From assembly GCA_964058805.1 (NCBI GenBank), contig CAXKVV010000124.1, forward strand, positions 36,252 to 100,251: a stretch of DNA of 64,000 nt, written 5' to 3'. Source of the DNA: Schoenoplectus triqueter (lineage: Eukaryota; Streptophyta; Magnoliopsida; Poales; Cyperaceae). Numbering within the stretch: the stretch's first letter is position 1; every line of letters starts with the position of its first letter. The position numbers and the translations under genes are program-made. Shown in pieces: positions 33,801-45,732 of this stretch. The notes beneath the pieces were generated by a model that searched no databases, was not told where the DNA came from, and worked only from the letters and a program-made list of their open reading frames with translations.

Positions 33801-36800
33801 TCAAATCTTCTTTTCACTGCTCTATTGAATTTCGGGTTGGCAATGGAAGAAAGACACTCTTCTGGGAAGATTGTTGGTTACAATGCCCATCAAACAGCTG
33901 TATCCAACGTTATACGGTCAGTCAAAACAGCGAGACTGCACGGTGGCGGAAGTTTACCAACAGGGCCAGTGGGCATTATTGTTCCACACAAACTCAATTG
34001 AAATACAACGACAGGCAGCTCATCTCACAACAAGCTTAACGGAAGCTTAACGGGTGTCCACCTGCACAATAGGGCAGATGAAGTAAGATGGACCCGCACT
34101 CCAAAATTCTCAGCCAGTGATTACTACCGATTTATACAAAACTTCCCAAACATCAACAATTCACTGTCAAATCTTTGGATACTGAGAGCGCCACCAAGAG
34201 TCCTCACATTTACGTGGTTAATGCTGCGAAATGCAATACTCACTGTTGATAACTTACAAAGGAGGGGATGGCAACTGGCCAATATATGTCATATGTGCGG
34301 CAAGACAGAAGAAACAATTTCTCATCTATTCACTGGGTGCCAATATGTCAAAGAAATACGGTGTTACATACATGATATGAAACAAACACATAGACCCGTT
34401 TCTACTGCGTATAGAACCGGTAGGTATCACTTTATCTTGGACGCAAGACAGAATACACATTGGAAGAAAATGGAAATTATCACTTGCTTTGTCATCTGGA
34501 GGGAGAGATGTACAAGGATATTTCAAGAACAAAACAAGACGCCTATGACGATAGTGAGGGAGATATTACTAGAATATGAAAATTGGTTCGACGACAATGA
34601 CCAAGGATAACAACAGTTAGATCGTATCCTGCTTTCCTTTCCGTGTCCTCTCTTTAACATTTCTTCATTTCTATTTTTATTTTTATTAACTAATCTGTAT
34701 TACAACGCTCACACGCTTGTGATCAATGTAACTTCACAGATTAATAAAATTTGAAGGCGTAGACCTTCATCTTTTCGATCAAAAAAAAAAATGCTTAATT
34801 GATTTGCATTCACATATCTGGCGGCCTTTGAATAATAATACAAGCCTGAGCTGCTAACAAATCCCAAGTCACTCCTGATTGTGTATGGTATACTATAAAA
34901 ACAGTAAAGAAATTTAAAAAGGCCATTATCAGTTACTTTTCTAAAAGAAACAAAATACCTCAGAAATATACTGCGAAAGCTCTTGATCAGAGGAAAACAT
35001 CAGCATTTTCTTAGCATTATTTATTGACAAATAATCATAAGCTTTCTCACTGCAGCCAGCTATTTCATCCCTGCATGATGGACCATGCAATAAAAAAAAT
35101 GAAATCTCTGTCAAAATAAATAGTCGTGCCTACATGAGCCTATATGAAATTTTAATTGTAGCATTACTCAGTAAAAGATTTTATTTATCACATTTGAGCA
35201 AATAAAAAGTCCTCGAAAAAAGCATTGTCAACAGAACTAATCAAACAGCTAAACATCACTCAAGTCACATTTTGCCTCAATTAACACTAGGTCAAACAAT
35301 TACCTGACAGTTTTTGCAAGGAGGTCCATAAAATAAACATAGGTTTCATGTGGCACAGCCTGTCTGGCACTCAAAACACGGTTATAAGCCCCTTCCATGA
35401 AAGATTGTTCCAATTCAACAGCATGTTTTATGCAAGGGTTTTCCAATGCGCTTGGTGGTAACAATTCCAATTCGGTATGAAACTCAGCAATTCTGTTCTG
35501 TACCAGTAGCCTCAGGAGGTTCAATCCCAGTATCGGGTGCTCTTCAGGTGATGGTGGTATTATGTTGCTGTTAACAAAATTCACAAAATTTTAGAAACAT
35601 TTTATATGTTCTGGATAATGCCGAGGTCCTTTTGAGTACTCAAAAGGTAAAGTAAATTGAATACAATATTAATGAGACAGATTTAGAAAATGGCCCTTTC
35701 ATTTATAACTTAATAGTGTACAGGAACTTTCCAAATAACACTTTCAAAGATGGATACAGGTAGTATCATTCCAAGGCCGCAAGGCAATTTTTAGGATCGA
35801 AAAATGCTTTTAGCTTTAAGCAAGTTATTAGGAAAACCCGGCCTTGATAACAACATTCTCAACTGTGAATTTGTGAAGAGGTAACTTCTACAAAGTACAA
35901 ACTGATAGTTTCCAACTTAATTTCTGTATTGTACTGAATTTGGCCTCAAACCCTGTTTCAGAAACAGTACATAACAACAGCAACATAAGGTTACCAACAA
36001 TCCATTGAATGGTACCTATTTTCTCTAAAACAGTAAATAATTAGCCAAAGAGTAAGGCAAAAAGAGAATACAATACCAAGTGTCAGTGTAATATGGCTTG
36101 AGCTGTGAGAAATCCCTCTCAAATGCCTCTTGGTCTTCTATTTTGACACTCAACACAACTGCATGCTCATATATTTGTCCTGAAATCAAACCATAACAGA
36201 ACAAAACTTAAATTAGAGAGCTAAACAACAATATATTTGGTGCATGTGTGATCTTTATAAGGAGATCATAAAACAAAAGGTGACAGAAATGGAATATCTC
36301 TAGAAAAATAACAAAAAAGCATTTAAACATCACTTGCTATAGTTAACTCCTCCGACGCATTTGGTGTAGGTTGGAAGGATGGCGGTAGGCTGGGAAATTT
36401 TGTTAAAAGTACCTACATCCATAGATTCATCTCAGTTAGTAAATCAACAAATTATAAGAAATAGCAATCTTAGTGTTGCTTTCTTAATTGCACGCCTACA
36501 AATAAATTAAACTAGATAAATGTTCAAGCACACACTGCAATGTTTCACTAAAAGAAAATTAAAGCCAAACAATATGGTTGAAGATAACAGCACATAAATA
36601 TTCATGGCTAACTGAGGCTTGTTTTAACAAATTGGATACATCATTAACTTTAGCAATGTCTGTAACATTGTCTGACAGCATCAGAATTGAAACTTTTGCT
36701 AATACCAGAAAAAGCATTTCACAAAGTTCTATTGAACACCCAAACAATATGGGGGTTTGGGTTTGTTGAATTTAAAATTCATGAATAGAGCTTTTTTTAT

Positions 36801-38403
36801 TAAAATAATGGTGGAGATTTTCTGTTGAATCTACACAGTTATGGAAATCGGTTTTGATTGCTAAGTATAAATTTAGACTTACTGGTGCAATATCATTTTT
36901 TTGGAAATCAGTGAGATCTTTGGTTCCTGTTATGCGTATTAGTCTCAAACACCTGGTAGGCTCTGATGAATCTATATTATTTTTGGTTTGATGTGTGGTA
37001 TGGGGAAGTTCCTTTTTATATTTTGTTTCCAAATCTTTTTGCTAAGGCCAAAACCCCAGGATTGATTACTATGGAGCAGGTCTGGAATAAGGGTAATGTT
37101 AAAATACCATTAACAAGGGAGGCTAGCTTACTATTACGAAGGGAGAAATTAGAAGTCATTTCTATTTTGACATCTTTATCTGATAACTTTTGTGGTCAGG
37201 ATTCGGCTGTTTGGTCTTTAACCTCGTCGGGAATTTATACGGTTCGATCAATGTATTTGTTTTATATGCATACGGTTTTTTCAAATACAAATTTATTATG
37301 TCTTTAGGACTTAAAACTGTCTCTTAAGATTAAATGTTTCATGTGGCTTGTCTTGCATGGAAAAATATTGACACGTTCAAATATTTTGCAGAGGGGATGG
37401 AGGGGGGGGGGGGGGGCTGTTTCTTGTCCTTGTTGTGCTTATCATTTAGAGACAATTGATCATTTATTTGTTTCTTTCCCTCTTATGCATGATTTTTGGC
37501 ATAGTTTTAATACACATAATACTCTCCTTCTTCGGTTACCTTTGATATCAATTGGGGATATTTGGGAATATGGGTGTTCTTTACCGAAGTCGCAACAACT
37601 GCTGTTTTTATCCTTGTTTTCGGTAATTCTTTGGGTACAATGGAATGAACGGAATAAGTTGATTTTTCAGCAACAATCTTTGATGTTGTTTAATGATTTT
37701 GTGTTTAAGGTGTCTCATCTATTTTCTATGTGGACGGGAATTCAATTTTCATTGCTAACTCTCTGTAGGACTCCTGGAAATGTGATGGCGCAAGATGTTC
37801 TTCCCGACGCTGAGGGTGTGGTTGATATATAGGACTAACTTTAGTTTTATTTTGGTTGATTGGTTTGATTGTATGGCCTGTTTGGATTGTATGGTTTCTT
37901 CCTATTTCTTACTCTCCTGCTTAAAACAATTTATTTTTGTATGATTTTCCGAAATGCAATGGAAAATGACAGGTACTTGGCCTGCTTTTGTCAAAAAAAA
38001 AAAAAAAAAAACAAAGTTCTATTGAAAAAAAGAAAAAAGCTAATAACAAATTGTGTTCTGTACTTCTACTAGAACCCCCAAGCACAATTATCTCGTATAT
38101 ATATTCTGCTCAGGAAATCGACTTTACAATTTTCTACCAAATAATCTCACGGGTTCATTCCATCTGCACGGTCTATTGGGATACAAAATCAAACAAAACA
38201 CAGAACTCGAAACCAAGATCGTTCACTAATCCTACCCTTCTCAATAATAGTGAAAAAAATAAACCAAATAAGGGGGCAAAAGAAGAAGAGAAAACAACCT
38301 TGAGCTGAGTGAGAAGAGTAGCGCAGATATCGAAATCGTTCCTTACGAACGCCGCTTTAAATCTCTCGAAAATCTGCGACACTTCTCTGAGCTGTGGATC
38401 CAT
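27843..38403 (-). CDS. RPN12: 26S proteasome regulatory subunit RPN12 (PSMD8), copy B
   Basis: Exons in transcription order: 38403-38299, 36412-36334, 36179-36077, 35567-35304, 35070-34959, 27983-27843. Each has exactly the length of its partner in copy A, totalling 804 nt and 267 residues with no stop or frameshift. Clear coding differences are few: Thr to Ile in the N-terminal NDFDxCATLL, and silent changes such as TCA to TCG in exon 5. Intron 5 has been expanded to about 7 kb by an antisense near-full-length LINE; intron 1 holds the same truncated LINE as copy A. Splicing across the large intron is not proven. Loss of the last exon would remove the conserved C terminus LINQTLSYARELERIV. 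Confidence 0.9.
28355..28450 (-). mobile_element. (AAC)n retroelement 3' tail in RPN12 intron 5, copy B
   Basis: Counterpart of 5405-5520. The repeat tract here is AAC interspersed with AGC triplets, followed by TTTAATCCCAAATAAATTG and GGTAGGC. It lies just upstream of the LINE insertion point. Confidence 0.5.
28560..30827 (+). pseudogene. LINE ORF1 (CCHC zinc-knuckle protein) with one in-frame stop
   Basis: Nucleic-acid-binding protein of the LINE ribonucleoprotein. One frame of 755 codons is interrupted only by TGA at 29415-29417. The N-terminal part (285 residues) carries two CX2CX4HX4C knuckles, CFKCFLPGHHKRQC and CFKCGRSGHTHYKC, at about residues 162-196. After the stop the same frame continues HPQDYEVYDSDIANYIILF, then a region with WLTLRVPPFQTW and FGSVQQI, then a basic Pro/Gln-rich tail to 30827. 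The order, zinc knuckles before the DUF4283/RRM-like block, is noteworthy. A single substitution would account for the stop. Confidence 0.85.
31066..34610 (+). pseudogene. LINE ORF2 (endonuclease-reverse transcriptase), broken
   Basis: The apurinic-type endonuclease domain is complete at 31066-31800: ITWNVRGLNDK, LQETKL, GVYGPT, CGDFNF and SDHCPL. Reverse transcriptase follows at 32180-33880 in another frame: ASGPDGFTGEFYK, IPKKK, YRPISVINAI, TGFLKGRHI, KADIYKAFDSLNW, LLYADDTLIF and LKYLGLPLS. The zf-RVT tail at about 34080-34350 includes CHMCGKTEETISHLFTGC. Breaks: a frameshift near 31880-31900, TAA at 31994-31996 and at 32138-32140, a shift near 33890 and another near 34045. The motif expected as RQGDPLSP reads RQDGPLSP (32985-33004). 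It cannot make a full ORF2 protein. Confidence 0.9.
36721..38026 (+). mobile_element. 5'-truncated LINE inserted in RPN12 intron 1, copy B
   Basis: Same insertion as 7402-8702, with duplications at 36721-36736 and 38011-38026 and a longer poly(A). The frame is broken by the same TAG (near 37306) and by a run of 15 Gs (37402-37416), against 16 in copy A. The zf-RVT motifs are the same, with a few substitutions (DHLFVSFP for DHLFVSCP, losing one knuckle cysteine). Confidence 0.9.
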
Positions 38404-38901
38404 CTCTCCGTCTATACGTTGGAGTTCGATCTGAATTCCGACTAGGTTTTTCTCTTTATTTTCTTCTTCTCTCTGCTAGTAGCTTGCTTGGAGAGAAGGA
38501 AAGTTAATTGTGGAGAAATCTTGAGATGTTGTATAAAATGAAAACCATGTCGGATCCGTATATAACTGGGCCTAGCTTTTATTTGGGCCGATCTATTTTT
38601 GCTAAGATTATACAGCCTGAAAACATTTTCTGTAGTAATGAACCGCAAGTACTTAATTTGGGTGCTTTTTGTTTAATTTTTTCAACAAAAAAGAGTAATA
38701 CACAAATTAAAGTCAACCTATATATGAAAATATGAAAAAAGAAAAAAGTTCATTATATATTCTACGAAAATAGACTGAACTATATATATCCATTTGTACT
38801 ATATGTTCTATATTAACTTTCCTAAAAGTATATATTAGTCACATATATCCATCCCACCTTAGAAACACAATTGAATACTCGAGTCGAGTTAATCGTATGC
38901 C
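38404..38901. promoter_or_regulatory. Divergent intergenic region, RPN12 / LOB-SANT gene, copy B
   Basis: 498 bp between the ATGs, almost identical to copy A and with the same TATATA-rich segment. The promoter role is inferred from position. Confidence 0.45.
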
Positions 38902-39553
38902 ATGGAAACTGCCCCATCACCGTCAGCCACTGAGCGTCAGGCGGTAATCGACTCCTTTGTGTTCCATGCAAAGCAGCATGCAGCTTCTGACCCGACAGGC
39001 GGTTGCCTCAAGTACATCCACCACCTGGAGAATAAGATAAGTTCATTGCAGAACGAGCTAGCTGATTCCCAAGCCAGACTTGCACTGTACCAAGGTAAAC
39101 AAGTCCATAGCCTAATTGATCTCCAAATTAACATCATCAAACAATTAAACAGCAACAAAACATGATTGGTCTGCACTTTATTCAGTTGAGATTGGCACCC
39201 ATCATTCATAAAGGATCTACAGTCATGGCACTCGATCTTCTTTAATTTTTCTTTCTATTTGCTTTGCTGTAATGTATAATTATTTCAGTGGAGCCCAAGT
39301 TGGTTCTAATGATCTAATCACAATACCTGTCTTTATGCTGATCTCAGAATCACATGATGTTTGGTCACAATTGGAGGTTGATTGCTTGTGGGTTGCCGTG
39401 CGACGACACGGGTACAGTAACTGGGCCGCTGTACTTGGAGACCATAGGAATGAAATACTGAGAAAGAGGACTCCAGAGGAGCTGGCTGCAAAGTGGAAGG
39501 AAGAGCAGCTCAAACTTCTCGCCCGATCATTCCGGGACACCAACATTAATTAG
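38902..39553 (+). CDS. Chimeric LOB-type coiled coil + CHD3-type SANT/Myb protein, copy B (predicted)
   Basis: Exons 38902-39094 and 39348-39553, again 399 nt and 132 residues. The acceptor CTCAG at 39347 is better than in copy A. Replacements relative to A are mostly in exon 1 (Ala to Thr, Cys to Arg, Ala to Val, Asn to His, Ala to Thr). The SANT exon changes only at Arg-His and Lys-Arg in GDHRNEIL. About 105 bp of the A intron are absent here. Keeping length, phase and the SANT core in both copies argues for a real gene rather than random debris. The alternative acceptor at about 39288 would end in an early stop, as in A. Confidence 0.55.
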
Positions 39554-41675
39554 TTTTGATTAGTATTTGATATAAAAAATAATTATATTTGTTTCTACAT
39601 TGTTGTATTGTTTTGGCTATATACTACATTCTAGCACTTGTTGCAACGCGAAAAGGTAATGTTATGAACTTATGATTGATGGTGTCATTTTTGAATGAAT
39701 CTTAGATGTGTGTTAGATGAATTTTAAATACACGACCAGTTTAATACAAATTAGAAACTTCGATGACTAAAATAATATTTTTAAAATTTTAAGACCAAAA
39801 TGATAACAAAGTGATATTTTAAGGTTCCAACTTCCAACTGATACTTTTAACTATGGGTGTCAATGATCGGATCAGATCAGATCATTATTATTTTATTATT
39901 TTTTTTGGCTCAATCCGATCTGATATGAATAGGTCACGGGTTAACCTGACCCGAGCCCGAATAAAATAATTAAGTATTTATTAACTATTTTTATATATTT
40001 TAAAGCAATTTAATATTAATGACTATATAATTAATCTCAAGTAGTGTATATATAAACTTTGATTATTGTTAACATAAAATAAATTCATAAAACACAATTA
40101 CACGGGTCAGATAGAGTCGATCCATACTTGATCCGACCCATAACAGGTAGAAAATTTTGACTCATAACTGTCCCATTCATTCTCGGGTCATTTCGAGTCG
40201 GAACAAATTTTGACACCTCTACTTTGAACATTTCATGAAACAAAATGATATTCTGCTTTTAGAGATCATATGTGTAATTTAATTAAAAAATATTTAAGTT
40301 TAAAATTTAATTATTTGTTGTATTATTTATTTATTATATTTATAAAACTAATTTAATTTAATATGAATTGGTATTTTTTTATTCGGAGCTGAGGGACAAT
40401 TCAAGTTTACATAAATTCAGTTAAAATCAATTACTCCCAAAGAGATTATGTGGTATGCACCATCCTTGCCGTGCAGTAACTAGCATTTTATTTTATTTTT
40501 TGATTAAAAATGCAATACTTAGCAGTTATAATTTATTAATCAAACAAAACCTGCTAGATAATTAAACAATAACTAAATTTTATGAATTTTGAAATATTAT
40601 CAATCTACTACTTATTTGGGTAGATATTTGGGAATGCCATTGATTCAGTGATTTGAATTAAATATCTATAATTTTTTTTTTCTAATTTTAGGATTTTTTA
40701 ATTTATTAAAGTGTTATCGTCAAAATTATCAAAATAACCTAATTGCTCCCCTGATATAAATTAGACACCGCCAGTGCATGCGCGCCACTAAATTGTAACC
40801 ACTCTCCGTGTGCTTCCCCTTTTTTGTCCTACAAAACCTCTCTCTGGCAGCGTTTCTTGTTTAGATAGGTTGGTCCTACGGACTCCTAGGTTGGTTCGCG
40901 TTGCACCAGAATATAGTGAGAATGCAAGTTAGCTTAAAAATGGGTTTATAGTAGTGCTCTGACAAGATTCGTGAATAATTTGTTTTTCATTCATAGCCTG
41001 ATATTTTATGAATAATTCGTCAATTTAATATACAGTGTATTTTTTGGTGAAAAAAATATTTTATTCGTGAATTATTTAGCAAAAAAAAATACATTATATA
41101 TTATTTTATATGGAAATTTATAGTTTTTTAATATATTTTTAATATTTTATCATTATAATATATATTTTATTTATATTATGTGAAACAAACTATTCCCAAA
41201 TTATACCCGTATTATACCTGAACGCATTGGCGGAACTATATGTAGCCTAGTGGGGTCACAGGACCCCACTCAAATTTTAATAATCTTAATTGTACACTAA
41301 ATATTTAGTTGAACTAGATGAATTTCTAAGTAATTAAAACATAATGACCCCACTAAAATGTATAATAATTGTAAAGAGGACCCCATTGGTTTATTTTATT
41401 TTCTCTAATTTCAATTAAATTTTAATTTTAGCTCATATTAAAATATAGTGACCCCACTAAGACAAAATCTTAGTTCTGCCTCTGTCCGAACGTCGAATTT
41501 TTGATCTCGCTGAATGTTTCCGAATCACAAACTTATTACTATGTTAGTTCTTCGATGAGGCTCTTGTTGGAGTATATATGGCTTGTATGCATATACGTGT
41601 GTTTCAGTGTTTGCCTTTTTTATTTTTAGATAAAAGAGTCGTACGATGTGGGGGGTTGGGTTGGAAGAGGTGTGT
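39554..41675. other. Intergenic, copy B, with the empty CACTA site
   Basis: Corresponds to 10218-13790 in copy A without the CACTA element. TAAGTATTTATTAAC at 39971-39985 is the unoccupied target. 41215-41490 has repeated GACCCCACT / AGTGGGGTC motifs typical of a plant transposon relic, absent from copy A. No gene. Confidence 0.5.
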
Positions 41676-41685
41676 GGTGCAGCGG

Positions 41686-41833
41686 CAGTGCTGATTCACT
41701 GCTGCGCAGCACCGTGCAGCGCAACACGTGGTCCGTTCGATCACTTCGAGATTCGAGTTAGTACGAATCTCGAAGTGATCAAATGGACCACGTGCTACGC
41801 TGCACGGTGCTGCGCAGCAGTGGATATGAATTC
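41686..41833. mobile_element. GC-rich 148-bp foldback MITE with perfect 10-bp target duplication
   Basis: Flanked by GGTGCAGCGG (41676-41685 and 41834-41843). The arms, about 60 nt each (CACTGCTGCGCAGCACCGTG...CACTTCGAGATTCG and its complement), pair with only about four mismatches around an 8-nt loop. The remaining outer ends are unpaired. A 9-10-bp duplication points to a Mutator-like origin. Copy A lacks it. Its GC content contrasts sharply with the AT-rich surroundings. Confidence 0.88.
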
Positions 41834-42076
41834 GGTGCAGCGGTATTGTATGTGATTTTATTTCAACAACACAATAATACAAAATACATAATTAATAGGC
41901 GACAATGCTATTAATTAATACGATTTAGTGACAAAATTCCTATTAATAGACGACAGTGCGGTTAATTAATAGGATTTGGTGACAAAATTCCCCTTTTCAC
42001 AGTGTGCTCTCTATTTTGTTTTTCTTTCTGTTCTTTTTTTTTCTTCTTTTCTTTTTCTTTTTTCTTTTTGAGGATA

Positions 42077-42184
42077 TGGCAGAAGTTGTGTGTGCTCTCT
42101 ATCTCTCTCTTTCACTTCCCAGATGGTTCAACAAGGGAACCGCTCCAAGCATCGACAATGGCGAATCCCCCAGTTGCCAACAAG
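42077..42184 (+). other. Candidate 5' exon (MANPPVANK), copy B
   Basis: A conserved CT-rich leader followed by ATG at 42158 and MANPPVANK up to a GTAAAC donor at 42185 (phase 0). The next phase-0 acceptor of a recognisable gene is 47857, exon 2 of the membrane/coiled-coil gene, so this could be an alternative first exon of that gene across a 5.7-kb intron. It could equally be an orphan exon. Confidence 0.35.
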
Positions 42185-42694
42185 GTAAACAATTGTATGT
42201 TATACAAGAAATTTCTAACTTTACGCTGTTCATATAGCATATCTGATTTTGTTTCTGTTGGTATCGTATTTAGAAACGGGTTAGTTTTTGTCTTGTTTTT
42301 CACCATTATTAGCTCAGTGTATATATGGCTCAGTGTTGGTCTTCAGACTTCAACGCCACCTATTTCTCTTGCGCTATGGGTACCAAATTTTTATTTCACA
42401 TTTATAATATGCAAAATGATACATAATGTACCAACAGGATTAATTATTCGATTAATCCAATTAACAATTGCGACTAAATGGATCAAACGAGCACACCATG
42501 TTTTAATCATAAAAGAAAGGCAGCAACATATAAATGAATAAATGAAATAGGTAGAGAACATTAACAGTTTTTGCTGTCTTCAGGTGGGTTGAGCCCCGTT
42601 CTGTGCTTGTTTTGATTTTTCCACTGCTTGACCATTTTTTTACTATCAAGAATCCATCAATTACGCAGACCCTCTTAGTTTTAAAAATATTTAT

Positions 42695-43192
42695 ATTTAG
42701 TATTATTTTTTTATAAATAAATGATATATATTTTTTAAATATAATTTATATCTAAATCAATTACAAAGCTCTTAAAATTTTCATTAACATTAATTCATTA
42801 CTTAATAAAAGACTATGTACAAAATAAAATAAAATATTTTTTTTTTCTTTTTTGAGTATGGTCATACATTGTGTAATTTCCTCTTTTACCATAAAACTTA
42901 ATAATATTTGATATTTAATTTATTTGATATATAACTTTTTTTATAAAATAGTATTTTAGTATAAATGTTATTATAATAAATAAATAAATAATATATTTTA
43001 CTTAAATATAATTTATATTTAAATCAATTACAAAGGATCATAAATGTTAAATAAAATTCATTCATTATTTAATAAAAGCGAATGTATAAAATATAATATT
43101 TTTTCTTTTCATAGTGAGGTTGTACACTATGTAGTTTATTTTTTATAATAAAATTTAATAATAGTTAATTTTAATTTATTTGGTATACAATT
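42695..43192. repeat. Diverged tandem repeat of about 250 bp, two copies
   Basis: Both copies contain ATATAATTTATATCTAAATC-like, AATTACAAAG, TTAATAAAAG and CAT(A/T)GTGTA blocks in the same order (42695-42940 and 42945-43192). No coding capacity. Confidence 0.65.
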
Positions 43193-45572
43193 TTTTAGAC
43201 CTATAAATGCATGATAAACATAACAAATGGAATGGAGAAGAATAATGAGTTTGACTAAAATTTAAACCGTCATTTTTATATAATCAACCAATCCGAAATG
43301 TAAATTAAAATATAAATATTTCAGTCATTGTACATTATCTGATAACATTAATAGACAAATTGAGTTCATACGATCTTTATAATATAATAGATATAAAAAG
43401 AACTTGGTTATGATATTTAAAATAAAAGAAGGACAGAAGAGAAAAAATATATATATATTGGCAAAAGAAAAAAATATAATCTGATAACATTAATTATAAT
43501 TATTGATGGACCGATTATAATTAATTTACTAAAAATACATATTATAATTTCAGAATAAACAAGGTCTATAAATAGAAATTATGAATTTATCCCAGAAAAA
43601 TATTTTTTTTTGTAGCAAATTCGTAATTATGAAAATAGCTAATTTCAGAAACCTGAAAATTCTGAAGTTATTATCTATAATTATTTTCTACATGTTATGG
43701 CATGATTGTGCCATCTTTAGACCATGATGGTCATAATGTCCATGACTGTTTGTGCAAAAAAAATATAACATAGATCTTGTATTTAAAGGACCAAGTCTCC
43801 ATTGCTTTACATCATTCACTAGTTGTTTTTCTCCATTAAAGAAAATATACTATGTTCGTTATATTCGGTAAGTTCAAAGAAAAGAATGTGTTTGTGAAGC
43901 TTTGGAAGAACTCGATCACCATATCAACTTGAATCAAGAATCCGTGCACGCGCAAATTTTCAACATTAATTTTTTCGATTCCGATTGAGTGTCGGGTGGT
44001 GGAAGACGTGGAAGATGAAAAGTAAATCCGTGGTGTTGTCATTTAATTTAATTACATAGGAGTAGATCTTACAAGGATTTAAAGTTATTATGAACCCCTA
44101 AAATTAATCCAACAATTTCAGTCTTTTTTTTATATAGCTGGTGAGCTAAAATTGATTAATTAAGAAAAGAGTTATAAGTGCCGCTAGCTATGTGGCCATT
44201 GGCTTGAATTGTCAATTGCCATTACAATTTATAAAGTAAAAAGGTGAAACAAGCAGGGTTGTGAATAGCACAGACACATCCCGCCCTTTACATGTAAGTC
44301 CTACGTTACTTCCCGTCAGCAGTAGAGCAACCATTGTTGTATCTCTTGCACCGTCAGTTGGATCACCCTCTCCACATAGGTTTGGTTTCGGCTGCAAAGA
44401 TTTTTGCGTTCCGCTCTTTCCAAAGATTCTAACATACCGCAAGGCACAGTGTGTGCCAGAGATAGTGTTTTAAAATAACTCGGACGGGTGAAACTCAACC
44501 CGGAAAATTTGTGTCCACATTCCAATCCATTCTGACTGAGATTAAAATCCGACTAACTTAAGAACCGGCCAATCCATAATTCAACCACGGATTGTGGCAA
44601 AAGTTTTTCAAAATAATCCGAGATTAACCCGTCTCATCCTGAACCGATCCGACCCAACCCTTCTAACCCGACCAAAAAAACATGTCCAAAATAAAACCGT
44701 TTAACAATTTATTTGAATTTTTAAAATAAAATAAAAAATATATATTTATTTTATTTGAATTTTAAATATTTTATTTCAATTACATAATTACTTTATCATT
44801 TTATTTAATTTTTTATCATTCATTTGAATTTTTAGTTAATTTTGTGAGTTGTAAAAAAATTGAAAAAATAAAAAAAATGAAAATTATTCAAAAATATTAA
44901 TGGTTATATGTTTTGAATATTTTTAATAATTGTTTTATGAATTTCAAAATTTTTAAAAATTTATTTGAATTACTTTTGAATTTTGAAAAAAAAAACGGCG
45001 GTCCAAAAAAACCCGGACCGAACACTTCCTGCCCTTCGCCTGACCCGTCCGACCCATAATCCTAAAACAGATCACGACCACACCTCTCAAAACCAACCCG
45101 TCCCGTCTAACCCGTATAACCCGCCCGAACCTGTCCCGCCCCATCTCAAATTTAATACACCACCCAGAGATATATTCCTCTTCGATTCTGACATGTAGTC
45201 TCTATGGAGGAGCCATGTGTCGCATACCTCTTGTGCTAAGGAGTAGGGAGGCATATTGAATGCAGTCCTTGCTGCGCGCTTGCCAGAATATCGCATACCT
45301 CCTGTGCTGAGTAGTAGGAGTAGGCAGGGGTGCTAGAGGCTTGACACTCCATAATTTATACAAATTAATGGAAATTAATTTTTATTTATATTAGTATAAT
45401 ATTTATGTATTGGACATTTTCATAATTTTATTTCAAATACATAAATTATTCAATCAAATTCTCGATACTTTTAAGTTTCAATTCTAATTCCGTTCTTAAG
45501 AGTAGAGAGGCATATTGGGCGTCAGTAACATTCCCCTTCCCTGCTTTGCAAGACCCGCTGGGAATCAGTTAG
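43193..45572. other. Intergenic, copy-B-specific sequence
   Basis: No gene recognised. 44210-44480 has open frames on both strands with GC content above background, but no domain that I can name. 44470-45170 is rich in AACCCG/GACCCG tracts typical of transposon debris. 45200-45330 repeats a CGCATACCTC.TGTGCT motif. Confidence 0.4.
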
Positions 45573-45732
45573 TGTCCTAAAGACTTGGGATTAAAGTTGA
45601 TTTCAAATATTATTTTAACAGTTGGATCAACTTTATTTCACCAACCTCGATGACAACCTTCCGAATGCTAATTCAATTATTAAAATAAGACTTGAGATCA
45701 ACTTTGATCTCAACTCTCAAGTCTTTAGGACA
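45573..45732. mobile_element. Small foldback MITE, about 160 bp
   Basis: Ends TGTCCTAAAGACTTG and CAAGTCTTTAGGACA are perfect inverted repeats. Pairing continues inward through GATCAACTTT/AAAGTTGAT. No coding capacity and no certain target duplication. Confidence 0.6.

Larger units (their letters stand above)
28516..34787 (+). mobile_element. Near-full-length LINE (L1-like) in RPN12 intron 5, copy B
   Basis: About 6.3 kb with a short 5' leader, ORF1 (28560-30827), ORF2 (from 31066), a 3' UTR and poly(A) at 34781-34790. It is flanked by the 15-bp duplication AAATGCTTAATTGAT (28501-28515 and about 34789-34804). Copy A carries the single empty target at about 5555-5570. The insertion is therefore specific to copy B. 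It is antisense to the host gene and of a different lineage from the intron-1 LINE. Confidence 0.95.

Noticed and set aside
41604..41882. Cysteine-rich frames on both strands
   Set aside because: These are readings through the GC-rich foldback hairpin, not protein genes.
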